Positions 42,890 to 52,209 of a stretch of 64,000 bases of DNA are shown piece after piece; position 1 is the stretch's first letter; each line of letters begins with the position of its first letter. A model generated the notes under the pieces. The model was not told the DNA's origin, did no database searches, and worked only from the letters and a program-made list of their open reading frames with translations. Both the position numbers and the translations under genes were made by a program. This DNA is from Hymenobacter crusticola. Lineage in GTDB: Bacteria > Bacteroidota > Bacteroidia > Cytophagales > Hymenobacteraceae. The stretch is from positions 116,663 through 180,662 of the forward strand of contig NZ_MTSE01000010.1 in NCBI RefSeq assembly GCF_002154225.1. The letters run 5' to 3'.

Positions 42890-43714
42890 ATGTCTGCGCC
42901 TCTTACCCTCTCCGACCTCTACATTTATCCTGTTAAATCCCTTGGCGGTATTCGACTGACCGAAGCTGATATTGAACTAAGAGGCTTACGCCACGACCGC
43001 CGTTGGCTGATTGTGAACGAGCGCAACCAGTTCATGACCCAGCGTCAGCACGCCGAAATGGCGCTGCTTGATGTTCATCCTGCCTACAACGGTTTCCTGC
43101 TCACGCACCGGCAACGCCCGGAGCTGCTGCCGCTCTACGTTCCCTTCGAAGCTAGCCCCGAGCGCACCTTGTTCGTCACGATTTGGGACGACATGGTGTT
43201 TGCTTGCCGCGCCGACAAAGCCGTCGACGAGTGGCTCAGCATAGCGCTAAACCAGCCCTGTAAGCTGGTATATATGTCGGATATGGTGCGCCGCGATGTA
43301 GAGCCGGAACTGAACCCCAAAAACACGCTAGTGAGTTTTGCGGATGATTACCCCTACCTGATCATTGGGCAATCGGCTTTAGATGAGCTAAATACCCGCC
43401 TCGATCAGCCCGTACTAATGAATCGGTTTCGGCCCAACCTCGTATTTTCAGGCGGCGCCCCCTACGCCGAAGACACGTGGAATGAATTCCAGATTGGCGA
43501 CCTCGCTTTTCGGGCGGTACGCGCCTGCAGCCGGTGCGTCATGACAACTATAGATCAGCAAACGGCAGAGAAAAGTAGTCATGGCGAGCCGCTACGCACC
43601 CTAGCTACTTACCGCACCATCAATAAGAAAGTCATGTTTGGCCAGAACGTTACGGGTCCTAAGCAAGGAACGCTACGCGTAGGCGACGCCCTAACGGTGC
43701 TGACGTACAAGTAG
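42890..43714 (+). CDS. MOSC-domain protein (mARC-like)
   Basis: A 274-residue cytoplasmic protein. The N-terminal beta-barrel domain (LSDLYIYPVKSLGGIRLTEADIE; GLRHDRRWLIVNERNQFMTQR) is followed by the MOSC core with RFRPNLVFSGG, and the conserved cysteine in RACSRCVMTTID (the molybdenum ligand of the mARC/YiiM family). The end is VTGPKQGTLRVGD. MOSC proteins use molybdenum cofactor to reduce N-hydroxylated compounds. Both domains and the cysteine are intact. A promoter sits five bases before the ATG. Confidence 0.9.
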   Translation: MSAPLTLSDLYIYPVKSLGGIRLTEADIELRGLRHDRRWLIVNERNQFMTQRQHAEMALLDVHPAYNGFLLTHRQRPELLPLYVPFEASPERTLFVTIWDDMVFACRADKAVDEWLSIALNQPCKLVYMSDMVRRDVEPELNPKNTLVSFADDYPYLIIGQSALDELNTRLDQPVLMNRFRPNLVFSGGAPYAEDTWNEFQIGDLAFRAVRACSRCVMTTIDQQTAEKSSHGEPLRTLATYRTINKKVMFGQNVTGPKQGTLRVGDALTVLTYK

Positions 43715-43787
43715 CTTTCTGCCAGCTGCCAAATCTATTTCTTGCCGGGCAGGTTGTAGTGAACAGCCCGCCTTTCTTCTGTTACGC

Positions 43788-44456
43788 ATGGACCTCCCCT
43801 TTCTGCTCAAATTCCTGAACAACCTAGCTGCCAACAACAATAAAGCCTGGATGGATGCCAACCGTGCCGACTATCATCGGGCGCGGGCCACGTTCACGGC
43901 CCTAGTGCAGGAGCTGCTGCACGGCTTGCAGCGCTTCGACCCCGATTTGCAAGGCATCACACCTTCCGATTCGATGTTCCGTATCAACAAAAACGACCGC
44001 TTTCAGCAGAGCGACGAGCCCTACAAAAACCGGATGGGAGCCGGCATGGGCCGCGGCGGGCGCCACTCACCGTGGGCTGGCTATTTTATTGCGGTGGAAG
44101 CTAACGGCCAAACGTGGGTAGGCGCCGGCAAATGGCGCCCAGAGCCAGCGAGCTTAGCTCGTATCCGCCAGGAAATTCACTACAACGGCGCCGAGTTTCA
44201 TGAGCTGCGCCAAGCCCCGAAGATGCAACAGCACTTCCCAGATGGTTTCGAGGGCGAACGGCTCCAACGTCCACCGAAAGGATACGACAAGAACGACCCC
44301 GATATTGAGTGGCTCAAACTGAAAGATTTCTTTGTGTCGCAATCGTTCACCGATGCCGAGCTGCTGGCGCCCGATTTTGTGCCGCGTGTGCTAGCTAGCT
44401 TTCAAGCGGCACAGCCGCTCGTGCAATTCTTGAATCGAGCGTTGGAGGGAGAATAA
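43788..44456 (+). CDS. DUF2461-domain protein
   Basis: A 222-residue soluble protein matching the DUF2461/TIGR02453 family: FLKFLNNLAANNNKAWMDANR at the start, MFRINKNDRFQQSDEPYKNRMGA as the strongest block, and HSPWAGYFIAVEANGQTWVGAGKWRPEP. The family is widespread and uncharacterised. It is 73 bases after the MOSC gene on the same strand; a shared transcript is possible. Confidence 0.85.
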   Translation: MDLPFLLKFLNNLAANNNKAWMDANRADYHRARATFTALVQELLHGLQRFDPDLQGITPSDSMFRINKNDRFQQSDEPYKNRMGAGMGRGGRHSPWAGYFIAVEANGQTWVGAGKWRPEPASLARIRQEIHYNGAEFHELRQAPKMQQHFPDGFEGERLQRPPKGYDKNDPDIEWLKLKDFFVSQSFTDAELLAPDFVPRVLASFQAAQPLVQFLNRALEGE

Positions 44457-44540
44457 AGCGCATATCCAACAGCAAACCGGTAGAAATGGCCCCCGGCGCA
44501 TTCAGGCTTTGCCGTAACTATAACGACCTGCTAGGTTTCG

Positions 44541-44592
44541 CACAGCCCTAGAGGCCAAGCGCACGGTGGGGCGTTCGGCCTCTAGGGCTGTG
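44541..44592. repeat. 16-bp perfect inverted repeat between convergent genes
   Basis: CACAGCCCTAGAGGCC (44541-44556) and its exact inverse (44577-44592) surround a 20-base loop that pairs partly itself. Probable shared terminator of the DUF2461 and kinase genes, but no T-tract follows. Confidence 0.55.
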
Positions 44593-44593
44593 A

Positions 44594-45217
44594 TTAAAAC
44601 AGCCCAAACAAGGTACTGTTGATGCGGTCGATGATGGTACCTAGGTCCTCAGGGTTCTGTACGTAGTCGAGGTGGTTTACATCCACGATCAGCAGCTTAC
44701 CATGCTTATAGCTGCTGATCCACTTTTCGTAGTGGTCGTTAAGATTGCGCAAGTACTCAATCTTGATATTGTTTTCGTAGTCGCGGTTGCGCTTCTCAAT
44801 CTGCTGAATCAGCTTCGGCAAATCGGCGCGTAGGTACAGCAGCAGGTCGGGCGGCTCTACCATGCTAATCATCGACTCAAACAGATTTAGGTAGTTCTGG
44901 TAGTCGCGCTCCGTCATAAGGCTAGACTCGTGCAAGTTAGCCGCGAAGATGTGGGCATCTTCGTAGATGGTGCGGTCCTGGATTACGCCTTTACCAGCGC
45001 TTTGCAACGTCTTAATTCGTTGCGTTTGACGAAAACGGCTATTTAGAAAATATACCTGCAAGTGAAACGCCCACCGGGGCATGTCGTCGTAGAAATCTTT
45101 GAGATACGGATTGTGATCTACGTCTTCCAAAAACACTTCCCAGTGGAAGTGGTGGGCCAATTTATTAGCTAGCGTGGTTTTGCCGGCGCCAATATTTCCG
45201 ACGATTGCAATATGCAT
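44594..45217 (-). CDS. Deoxynucleoside kinase
   Basis: A 207-residue protein with the P-loop GNIGAGKTT (residues 7-15), the substrate-binding FLEDVDHNPYLKDFYDD region, QDRTIYEDAHIFA carrying the DR(T/S) motif, and a lid segment (EKRNRDYENNIKIEYLRNLND). This is the deoxyadenosine/deoxyguanosine/deoxycytidine kinase fold used for salvage of deoxynucleosides. The nucleoside preference cannot be decided by eye. A TATTTTTG promoter element lies 29 bases upstream. Confidence 0.92.
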   Translation of the reverse strand: MHIAIVGNIGAGKTTLANKLAHHFHWEVFLEDVDHNPYLKDFYDDMPRWAFHLQVYFLNSRFRQTQRIKTLQSAGKGVIQDRTIYEDAHIFAANLHESSLMTERDYQNYLNLFESMISMVEPPDLLLYLRADLPKLIQQIEKRNRDYENNIKIEYLRNLNDHYEKWISSYKHGKLLIVDVNHLDYVQNPEDLGTIIDRINSTLFGLF

Positions 45218-45246
45218 GACCTAGGGGCGGAACGAAAAGTGAGCCG

Positions 45247-45254
45247 CAAAAATA
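45247..45254 (-). promoter_or_regulatory. Promoter -7 element of the deoxynucleoside kinase
   Basis: TATTTTTG on the minus strand matches TAnnTTTG; a TTG lies about 23 bases upstream of it. Confidence 0.5.
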
Positions 45255-45386
45255 ACGCATCGGGTCAGAACCACGGCCAATTACTTAGCATAGTGGCAGC
45301 GCCACAGCATAGTACATAAATTCCTCCTTTATGTTATATTAGATACGTGTCTTATCGTTTCCCCTATCGTTCTTCCTTATCGTCCG

Positions 45387-45830
45387 ATGCCTACCCAACC
45401 GCGCTTACTATCGACCGTGTCGGATACGCACGGCCACCGGCTTATTGAGTTCTGGCATTACGAAGCCGAACAAGTGTTATATGCCCGCTGGTACGGCAAC
45501 CTGACGGCGATTGAAGTTATCAAAGGTGCCCAGCAAGCAACGGCGCTCCAAAGCTGGCTACACTGCCCCTTACTACTCAACGACAAGCACCAATCAACTG
45601 GCGACTGGAGCGAGGCCATGAGTTGGCTTGAGTACGAGTGGTTACCTCGCGCTTTGAAGGATGGCCTGCGAGCGGTAGCCTACGTTTTCGCGACTGACGT
45701 CAGCAACCAGATTGTTAGCACGGAGTTCGCCAAGCGCGTGCAGCCTCACCTTGCCATCAAGTTGTTCTACAGCGTCCCGGCGGCATGGGGCTGGCTACGA
45801 CGCCAGCCCCTACCTAGGCAACGAGTTTAG
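45387..45830 (+). CDS. Hypothetical protein, SpoIIAA/STAS-like by appearance
   Basis: A 147-residue protein. The middle pattern (YARWYGNLTAIEVIKGAQQATALQ, CPLLLNDKHQSTGDWSEAMSWLEYEW, LRAVAYVFATDVSNQIVS) resembles Bacteroidota STAS/SpoIIAA-like proteins that have a ligand-binding beta-alpha fold. No motif proves the family. The last codons overlap the end of the next, convergent gene by four bases (45827-45830; opposing stop codons share TTAG), so the two transcripts are antisense at their ends. Confidence 0.65.
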   Translation: MPTQPRLLSTVSDTHGHRLIEFWHYEAEQVLYARWYGNLTAIEVIKGAQQATALQSWLHCPLLLNDKHQSTGDWSEAMSWLEYEWLPRALKDGLRAVAYVFATDVSNQIVSTEFAKRVQPHLAIKLFYSVPAAWGWLRRQPLPRQRV

Positions 45831-46471
45831 AGGCCATTAAAGATGTCTTTCACATCTTTGGCTTTCTCCAGCGTCCGAAATTCACCTTGTAACGAGCGGA
45901 TACGCACTTTTTCGTCGATATCCAGCTGGTCACGCACTTGGTCATAGCGGCCATTCAGCTTAGCGAGCACCACCCCTGCGGCAGTCCAGTCGGTAGCAGT
46001 CCAGCTGCGGCGCTGTGCCCGCGTCGACTCTAAGAAGCGACCGTACAAATCGGGTAACTCGGCGGCGCGAGTCTTACTGATAGTTACATTTTCGCCCAGC
46101 AGTTTATTTTGGATGGCTGTGGCTTTGGCTGGGTCGCTCTGCACGCTAGCTTCTAGCTGCTGCTGCTCCGCCGACCACGCCTTGTAGCGTGCTTTCTGGG
46201 CTACGTATTTCTGCTTCGATTGCACAGAGAGGCTATCCACGGCGCGGTCGAGGCGGGCGCTCTGCCGGTCGTAGTCAGCCATAAGCTTAGGCCATTTGCG
46301 GTGCGCCCCAGCCGAAGCACTATCAATCTTTTGATCGACCCAGGCGCTGAAGGTGCGCAAGTCCCGTTCTACTGCTGAAGGAGTAGCCGCCGTCGTTTTT
46401 TGTTGGGCCTGGGTAGCAAGCGGCGTCAGTATCGTCGTCAGAAGGGCAAGCGGCAGCAAGAGTCGTTTCAT
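45827..46471 (-). CDS. Exported helical protein, DUF6565-like
   Basis: A 214-residue protein from the ATG at 46471. The signal peptide is LLPLALLTTILTPLATQAQ. The rest is helical and charged with W-x-Q-K and L-x2-R patterns (WVDQKIDSASAGAHRKW; YDRQSARLDRAVDSLSVQSK; KYVAQKARYKAWSAEQQQL), the sort of coiled-coil periplasmic protein annotated DUF6565 in Hymenobacter. Function unknown. It is divergent from the GNAT gene across a 10-bp inverted repeat. Confidence 0.75.
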   Translation of the reverse strand: MKRLLLPLALLTTILTPLATQAQQKTTAATPSAVERDLRTFSAWVDQKIDSASAGAHRKWPKLMADYDRQSARLDRAVDSLSVQSKQKYVAQKARYKAWSAEQQQLEASVQSDPAKATAIQNKLLGENVTISKTRAAELPDLYGRFLESTRAQRRSWTATDWTAAGVVLAKLNGRYDQVRDQLDIDEKVRIRSLQGEFRTLEKAKDVKDIFNGL

Positions 46472-46495
46472 TGTATGCAATAAGGTGAATGTTGT

Positions 46496-46525
46496 ATACG
46501 AACGACTACCAAGCATCGTTCGTAT
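46496..46525. promoter_or_regulatory. Inverted repeat between divergent genes
   Basis: ATACGAACGA and TCGTTCGTAT, perfect inverted copies 10 bases apart, in the 140-base region between the two divergent genes; a possible operator for either. Confidence 0.4.
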
Positions 46526-46594
46526 TTTAGAAGCCAGGAATTTCGGGCCTAAAAGGGCGATACAAGCGAAATGGGTTCGGTTCTTCGCCAGAAA

Positions 46595-47122
46595 ATGACG
46601 TTTTTGCAGCCTATGTTAGCAAATTCTGCCGCCGTTGTTGTTCAGCCTGCCACCCTGGCCGACATCCCCACCATTGTCAGCCTTGCCGAAGCTACCTGGG
46701 AGCCGACGTATCGTTTTATCATCTCCAAGGATCAACTGGAATACATGTACCGCGTCATTTACACGCCTGCCTCGTTGCAGCGGCAGATGCGGGAGCAAGG
46801 TCAACAGTTTTTGATTTTATACTGTGAAGGCCACCCGAGCGGCTTTGCGTCATATTCGGCTAAGGAGCAAGGCATTTACCACCTCAACAAGATCTACTTA
46901 TTACCTTCCCACCAAGGTCAAGGGCTAGGTCAGCAGTTGATCAAGGCAGTAGAAGATATTGCGCGGTCTTCTGGTGGCACCGCTCTGGAGCTGAACGTTA
47001 ACCGCTATAATCCGGCTATTGCGTTTTATGAGCGTCAGGGCTTTCAGCACTACCGTGAGGAAGATATTCCGATTGGCCCGTTTTGGATGAACGACTACGT
47101 GATGCGCAAGGAACTATTGTAA
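46595..47122 (+). CDS. GNAT-family N-acetyltransferase
   Basis: A 175-residue protein taking the ATG at 46595 (alternatives 46571 and 46613). Core acetyl-CoA-binding motif is Q-x2-G-x-G/A (SHQGQGLGQQLIKAVEDIA), preceded by GIYHLNKIYLLP and followed by ALELNVNRYNPAIAFYERQGF. These are the classic GNAT motifs A and B. The acceptor substrate is unknown. A long hairpin terminator follows. Confidence 0.88.
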   Translation: MTFLQPMLANSAAVVVQPATLADIPTIVSLAEATWEPTYRFIISKDQLEYMYRVIYTPASLQRQMREQGQQFLILYCEGHPSGFASYSAKEQGIYHLNKIYLLPSHQGQGLGQQLIKAVEDIARSSGGTALELNVNRYNPAIAFYERQGFQHYREEDIPIGPFWMNDYVMRKELL

Positions 47123-47499
47123 GCACTGCTTTTCTTGGCTTAACTCGTCCAAAACATTAGCATTACAAGAAGAGGGGCCGCACGAAGATTCGTGTGGCCC
47201 CTCTTCTTGTTACTTCACCTGATCATCGTCGGAAATGTAGTATGCGGTAGACGCATCACAGTTTATTACTATTTATTCACAAATTATGCGAATGACCCTT
47301 CCCGCATCTCTGCGTTAATTCTTTTTATCTAAAAGCTCAAAATATTTTAAAATCATTAAAAGGAAGACAAACGCATTAATATTCCATTAAAAACTACAGT
47401 ATTTTTTTACAGATCTTGTTTTTACGATAAGTAGTGTTTTTCTTGGAAGGATGCGAGCAAAAGGCTCTTTACCACACATCTATTTTTAAAGGCTCTAGC
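47123..47499. other. Intergenic region with terminator and AT-rich leader
   Basis: 377 bases holding the GNAT terminator (47165-47215) and then about 280 AT-rich bases before susC. No gene seen. The leader may contain promoter and regulatory sites for the SusC operon, but no exact TAnnTTTG was found. Confidence 0.5.
47165..47215 (+). terminator. Hairpin terminator after the GNAT gene
   Basis: 21-bp arms (47165-47185, 47190-47210; GAAGAGGGGCC core) with one wobble and a 4-base loop; weak T content after. Confidence 0.65.
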
Positions 47500-50400
47500 A
47501 TGAGAAAAACTCTACTTACGATTCCCGTTCTTACTGTTGCTTTAATGCAACAAGTGGCGGCCCAAAACCGAAGCATTTCTGGACAAGTTCTCGACCAAAC
47601 TACGGGCAGTGGGCTACCCGGCACAACCATCCTACTGAAAGGCACCTCCAACGGTGTGTCGACCAATGCAGATGGTACTTTTACCCTTAGTGTACCTGAA
47701 GGAAATAGTACGCTGGTTATTAGCTCCGTTGGCTACTTAACCAAGGAGTTACCTGTAGGGAACGAAACAAAGTTTAGCATTCGCCTAGCGGAGGACACCA
47801 AGCAACTTAGCGAAGTAGTTGTCACGGCATTCGGCGTGGAGCAACAGCGCAAGGCCCTAGGTTATTCAGTTTCGGAAATCAAAAATGAAGAACTGACTCA
47901 GGCCCGGCAAACGAACGTCGTTAACTCCTTGACGGGGAAGGTTGCTGGTGTGCGCATTCAAGGCTCTAGCGGCATGGTAGGCTCCTCGGCCAGCATTTTT
48001 ATTCGAGGCCAAACGACGTTCACGGGTAGCAACCAACCGCTGTTCATAGTAGATGGTATTCCAATCGATAACGGCGGTGGCGCCACTGGCACAGGCAACG
48101 CCTTACAATCTGGCGTTTCAAACTCCAACCGTGCTATCGACATCAACCAAGATGACATTGAATCAGTATCGGTGCTGAAAGGACCTGCAGCGGCAGTGCT
48201 GTATGGCTCGCGTGCAGCAGCCGGTGCGGTGATTATTACTACAAAGAAAGGCTCTTCTCAAAACTCGAAGAAGCAGACCGTAACGCTCCTGTCGAACTAC
48301 AATATCGTGCAGGTATCGCGCATGCCTGATTACCAGAACATCTATGGGCAGGGCAACCGCGGCGTATTTAATCCGCTAAGCAATACGTCTTGGGGGCCAC
48401 TGGTAACGGGACAAACCGTAACCAACTTCCGCGGAGAGCAGGAGCAGCTTTCCATCAACCCCGACAACGTAAAGGATCTGTTTAAAACAGGCTCCAACTT
48501 CCAGAACAATGTTTCGCTTTCGGGTGCCACTGAGCGTACGCGCTATTATGCTTCCTACGGTAACCTGCACGAGGTAGGTATTCTGGACAACAACGACCTG
48601 AAGCGAAACACGGTGACCTTCAATGGTAGCGCCAACCTCACGCCGAAGCTGCGCACCTCTATTAGTACGATCTTCACCAATAACGTTTCGCAACGGACGC
48701 AGCAGGGCAACCAACTCGCTAACCCCTTCTTCCGCTCGTGGTTTTTGCCGCGTAGCTACGACCTCAGCCGCTACCCTTACGAGCTGCCTACCGGTGGCCA
48801 ACAGGTTCCGGCTGACGTGACGACTACCAACGGACGCCTTGCTGCGAACAACACGTGGTACAGCACCGACGACAACCCCTTGTGGACGATCAAGTACAAC
48901 ACCTATAACGATGAGCTCAACCGTATTGTGGGCAACATCAGCCTAGGGTATGACTTCACGGATTGGTTGTCGGTAGACTACAAGCTAGGTACTGACACGT
49001 ATGCCCAAACCATCAAGCGGGTAAACGCTCGTGACGGGAAAGGCGCTTCAGCCGTAAGCGGCGTAGGTGCTATTGAAGATGAAACCTTCACACGGCGCGA
49101 GCTAAGCTCTTACTTGTTTCTAAATGCGCACCGCGATTTGAATGACAAGTTTGGGGTTCGTGTTCTGTTAGGCAACGAAATCAACCAGCGCCGCACGACC
49201 GACATCGGCGTGGTAGGCAACAACATTCAGGTACGAGGTTACAACAACATTACCAATACGCTCAACTTCACTCCTTACGGACTGCAAACTGAGCGTCGAT
49301 TGATTGGAGCCTTCGGCGAAGTAGGGTTTGATTTCCGCAAGGCTGCCTTCATTACGCTACGCGGCCGGAATGACTGGTCTTCTACTTTCGGCAAAAACAA
49401 CCGTTCTTATTTCTATCCTGGCGTTTCGACTAGTGTAGTTCTAACGGAGCTGATTCCTAGCCTGAAAGACAATCGTTTCTTGAGCTCTGCTTCTATTCGG
49501 GGAGCGGCGGCCCAGGTAGGCCGCGAAGCGGACGAATACCGGACCGAGACGTACTACGCCTCTACCAACAACCCTTCCGACGGTTTTGGCCCTGCCCTTG
49601 CTTTCCCTTTCCGAGGACAATCAGGCCAATCGTATGGCAACGCTGCGGGCAACGCGAACCTAGGTCCAGAATTTACGACCAGCTATGAAGTAGGCACCGA
49701 CCTGAGCTTCTTCGGCGGACGCCTCGGGTTGGAGGCTACCGTGTACAATCAGCAAAGCAAAGACATCATTTTTGCAGTACCAGTGGCGGGCGCCTCAGGC
49801 TTCACCAGTTCGTACCAGAATATTGGGCGCTCGGAAGCGAAAGGAATTGAATTGCTGGTTACTTCCACTCCAGTTAAGACCACTAACTTCACGTACAGCA
49901 ACTCCATCAACTGGACGCACGTTCAGACGAAGGTACTGGAGCTAGCTCCTGGTGTCGATCAGATTACCCTTGGAGGCTTCACAACCCCTAGCACTCGCCT
50001 GATTGCGGGCCAGCCTTATGGTGTTATTTTCGGTAGTGTTTTCCAACATGCCCCTGATGGCCAGTTGTTGCTCAATGCGAATGGCCGGACGGCTACAGCC
50101 GCTACGAACCAGATCGTAGGCAACCCAAACCCACAGTGGACGGGCGGCATGACGAACACGTTCTCGTGGAAGGGCCTAACGTTGAATACGCTGCTTGATG
50201 TTCGCTACGGCGGCGACATCTACGGCCGCAACATCACCGACTTGCGGCGCTCAGGCTCGGTTAAAGAAACTCAAGACCGCAACCGGACTTACGTACACAA
50301 GGGCGTAGTAGCTAATGGTGATGGCACTTACTCGCCCAACACCACGCAGATTACGGCCGAAGATTACTTCACCGACCTCTACGGCGCCAGCGTGGCCGAG

Positions 50401-50661
50401 TACATCATCTTTGATGCTTCATGGATCCGTCTGCGGGAAGTAGCACTTACTTACGTGCTGCCAAAAGCCCTGACTAACCGCACCTTCCTAGGCTCTGTAG
50501 AGCTAGGTCTTAACGCCCGTAACGTGTTTTTATACGCCCCAAACGTGCCGCACATCGACCCAGAGGTAAATGCCCAGGGCGCGAGCAACTCACAAGGGTT
50601 GGAGTATAACGCGTTGCCTCAGACCCGCACATATGGCGGCTCTATCCGGCTTACTTTCTAA
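47500..50661 (+). CDS. SusC/RagA-family TonB-linked outer membrane receptor
   Basis: A 1053-residue protein from the ATG at 47500. Signal peptide (LLTIPVLTVALMQQVAAQ), carboxypeptidase-regulatory-like domain (about residues 22-105, ISGQVLDQTTGSGLPGTTIL), plug domain beginning QLSEVVVTAFGV with SLTGKVAGVRIQGSSG and LFIVDGIPIDNGG, then a 22-strand barrel ending in RTYGGSIRLTF. All hallmarks of SusC nutrient receptors are present; the transported glycan or peptide is unknown. It starts a three-gene operon with SusD and a lipoprotein. The upstream frame at 47434 is not used. Confidence 0.93.
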   Translation: MRKTLLTIPVLTVALMQQVAAQNRSISGQVLDQTTGSGLPGTTILLKGTSNGVSTNADGTFTLSVPEGNSTLVISSVGYLTKELPVGNETKFSIRLAEDTKQLSEVVVTAFGVEQQRKALGYSVSEIKNEELTQARQTNVVNSLTGKVAGVRIQGSSGMVGSSASIFIRGQTTFTGSNQPLFIVDGIPIDNGGGATGTGNALQSGVSNSNRAIDINQDDIESVSVLKGPAAAVLYGSRAAAGAVIITTKKGSSQNSKKQTVTLLSNYNIVQVSRMPDYQNIYGQGNRGVFNPLSNTSWGPLVTGQTVTNFRGEQEQLSINPDNVKDLFKTGSNFQNNVSLSGATERTRYYASYGNLHEVGILDNNDLKRNTVTFNGSANLTPKLRTSISTIFTNNVSQRTQQGNQLANPFFRSWFLPRSYDLSRYPYELPTGGQQVPADVTTTNGRLAANNTWYSTDDNPLWTIKYNTYNDELNRIVGNISLGYDFTDWLSVDYKLGTDTYAQTIKRVNARDGKGASAVSGVGAIEDETFTRRELSSYLFLNAHRDLNDKFGVRVLLGNEINQRRTTDIGVVGNNIQVRGYNNITNTLNFTPYGLQTERRLIGAFGEVGFDFRKAAFITLRGRNDWSSTFGKNNRSYFYPGVSTSVVLTELIPSLKDNRFLSSASIRGAAAQVGREADEYRTETYYASTNNPSDGFGPALAFPFRGQSGQSYGNAAGNANLGPEFTTSYEVGTDLSFFGGRLGLEATVYNQQSKDIIFAVPVAGASGFTSSYQNIGRSEAKGIELLVTSTPVKTTNFTYSNSINWTHVQTKVLELAPGVDQITLGGFTTPSTRLIAGQPYGVIFGSVFQHAPDGQLLLNANGRTATAATNQIVGNPNPQWTGGMTNTFSWKGLTLNTLLDVRYGGDIYGRNITDLRRSGSVKETQDRNRTYVHKGVVANGDGTYSPNTTQITAEDYFTDLYGASVAEYIIFDASWIRLREVALTYVLPKALTNRTFLGSVELGLNARNVFLYAPNVPHIDPEVNAQGASNSQGLEYNALPQTRTYGGSIRLTF

Positions 50662-50681
50662 CGGCTTTACCTCCTGCAAGC

Positions 50682-52145
50682 ATGCAACTTTCTCGCTTTA
50701 CTAAATACGTAGCGTTTACCGCAGCGCTGGGGCTACTCAGCGCGTGCGACGACTTTTTGGACGTAAATAATAGCCCTAATGCCGTACTAGTTGCGCCACC
50801 CAACAACGTGTTGGTGGGCGCCGAGTCGCACCTAGGTTTTTTAATGGGCTCGGACCTGCACCGCTACACAGCCTTGTTTGTGCAACAGTTTGCGGGCCAA
50901 GGAGGCGCCGGTGTACAACCTGTCGATTACGACCGTTACAACATTACGCCGACGGACATGAACAACGTGTGGCGCACGGCTATTTACGGTAGCGCCCAGG
51001 CTGATTTGCAGAAGCTCATTGAGCAGACGCAGACTTCTAGCCCCGTTTACGCAGGCGTTAGCAAGCTGATGCAAGCGTTTTTGTTCTCCATAACGGCTGA
51101 CTCTTTTGGCGATATTCCTTTCACGGAAGCCTTGAAGTTTGCAGATAACCCGCAACCTGCCTACACGTCATCACAGGATGTGTACACGGGCCTCATTACC
51201 CTAATCGACGCTGGCGTGGCCGATTTGGACAAAACCTCTACGCTACGTCCCAGTGCCGACGACTTGATCTACGGTGGTGACATAGTGAAGTGGAAGAAGT
51301 TTGCCAACACGCTTAAGCTGCGGCTTTACCTGCACTACTACCCCAAGCTTTCCGCAACGGCTAATTCCAACTTGGCTACGCTGCTAAGCCAACCCGCTAG
51401 TGCCTTCATGACGAGCAACGCGGATAACTTCCAGCTAGCTTTTGAAGCCGTAGCCGGCAAGACGAATCCAATCAACCAGTTTGAGACGAGCCGGGCCAAC
51501 CAGTTCTTCCCCAGCACTACGCTGGTGAACATAATGAATACCAAGAATGACCCACGCCGTCCGTTCTACTTCACGGAATCTCCAGCGGGGCAATATACTG
51601 GTGCGGGTAATGGTACTGGCTACCTAGGCGTAAACACTAACTTCTCCCGAATTGGTACATTTTTGCGTGGTGCCAAAACGGGCTCAGGTGCACAGGAATA
51701 CGCTGGTGATGCGCCTATCCGGATGCTCACGTACTCGGAGTATAACTTCATTCTGGCCGAGTATTACTTGCGTAGTGGCAATGTAGCGCTAGCCCAAACC
51801 AAACTCAACGACGCCATCACCGCTTCTATGCAGATGGCCGGCGTGACTACTGCTGCGATCAACACCTACATCGCGAGTCGGCCTGCGCTGGCAACGGCGG
51901 CTACACCACTCCAAAACATCATAGAGGAAAAGTTTGTAGCCAACTATGGCGTTGCTGTCGAGCCGTGGTCTGACTGGCGTCGTACTGGTTTCCCGAGCCT
52001 CACACCGGTATCGATCAACCCCGTACTGACGCAGATTCCGCGTGTGCTGCCCTACTCCGACGTGGAGCGGACAGCCAACCCACAGAATACGCCTGCTCGC
52101 ACGGACCTTACTGCACCAACCGTTTTCTGGGACCCAGGCCGCTAG
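50682..52145 (+). CDS. SusD-like surface lipoprotein
   Basis: A 487-residue lipoprotein (signal FTAALGLLSAC, lipidated Cys about residue 22) with the SusD-like helical TPR architecture: DFLDVNNSPNAVLVAPP, WRTAIYGSAQADLQKLIEQT, the ADSFGDIPFTEALKF block and the C-terminal NYGVAVEPWSDWRRTGFPSL. It partners SusC, capturing substrate at the cell surface. The SusD_like-2 branch is suggested by its short N-terminal segment. It follows susC by 20 bases. Confidence 0.92.
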   Translation: MQLSRFTKYVAFTAALGLLSACDDFLDVNNSPNAVLVAPPNNVLVGAESHLGFLMGSDLHRYTALFVQQFAGQGGAGVQPVDYDRYNITPTDMNNVWRTAIYGSAQADLQKLIEQTQTSSPVYAGVSKLMQAFLFSITADSFGDIPFTEALKFADNPQPAYTSSQDVYTGLITLIDAGVADLDKTSTLRPSADDLIYGGDIVKWKKFANTLKLRLYLHYYPKLSATANSNLATLLSQPASAFMTSNADNFQLAFEAVAGKTNPINQFETSRANQFFPSTTLVNIMNTKNDPRRPFYFTESPAGQYTGAGNGTGYLGVNTNFSRIGTFLRGAKTGSGAQEYAGDAPIRMLTYSEYNFILAEYYLRSGNVALAQTKLNDAITASMQMAGVTTAAINTYIASRPALATAATPLQNIIEEKFVANYGVAVEPWSDWRRTGFPSLTPVSINPVLTQIPRVLPYSDVERTANPQNTPARTDLTAPTVFWDPGR

Positions 52146-52209
52146 GAATTAGGGAACCTAGCTTCACAGGAAAGCCATTGGCCTTCCTCCATTTTCACGA
52201 AAGACAACT

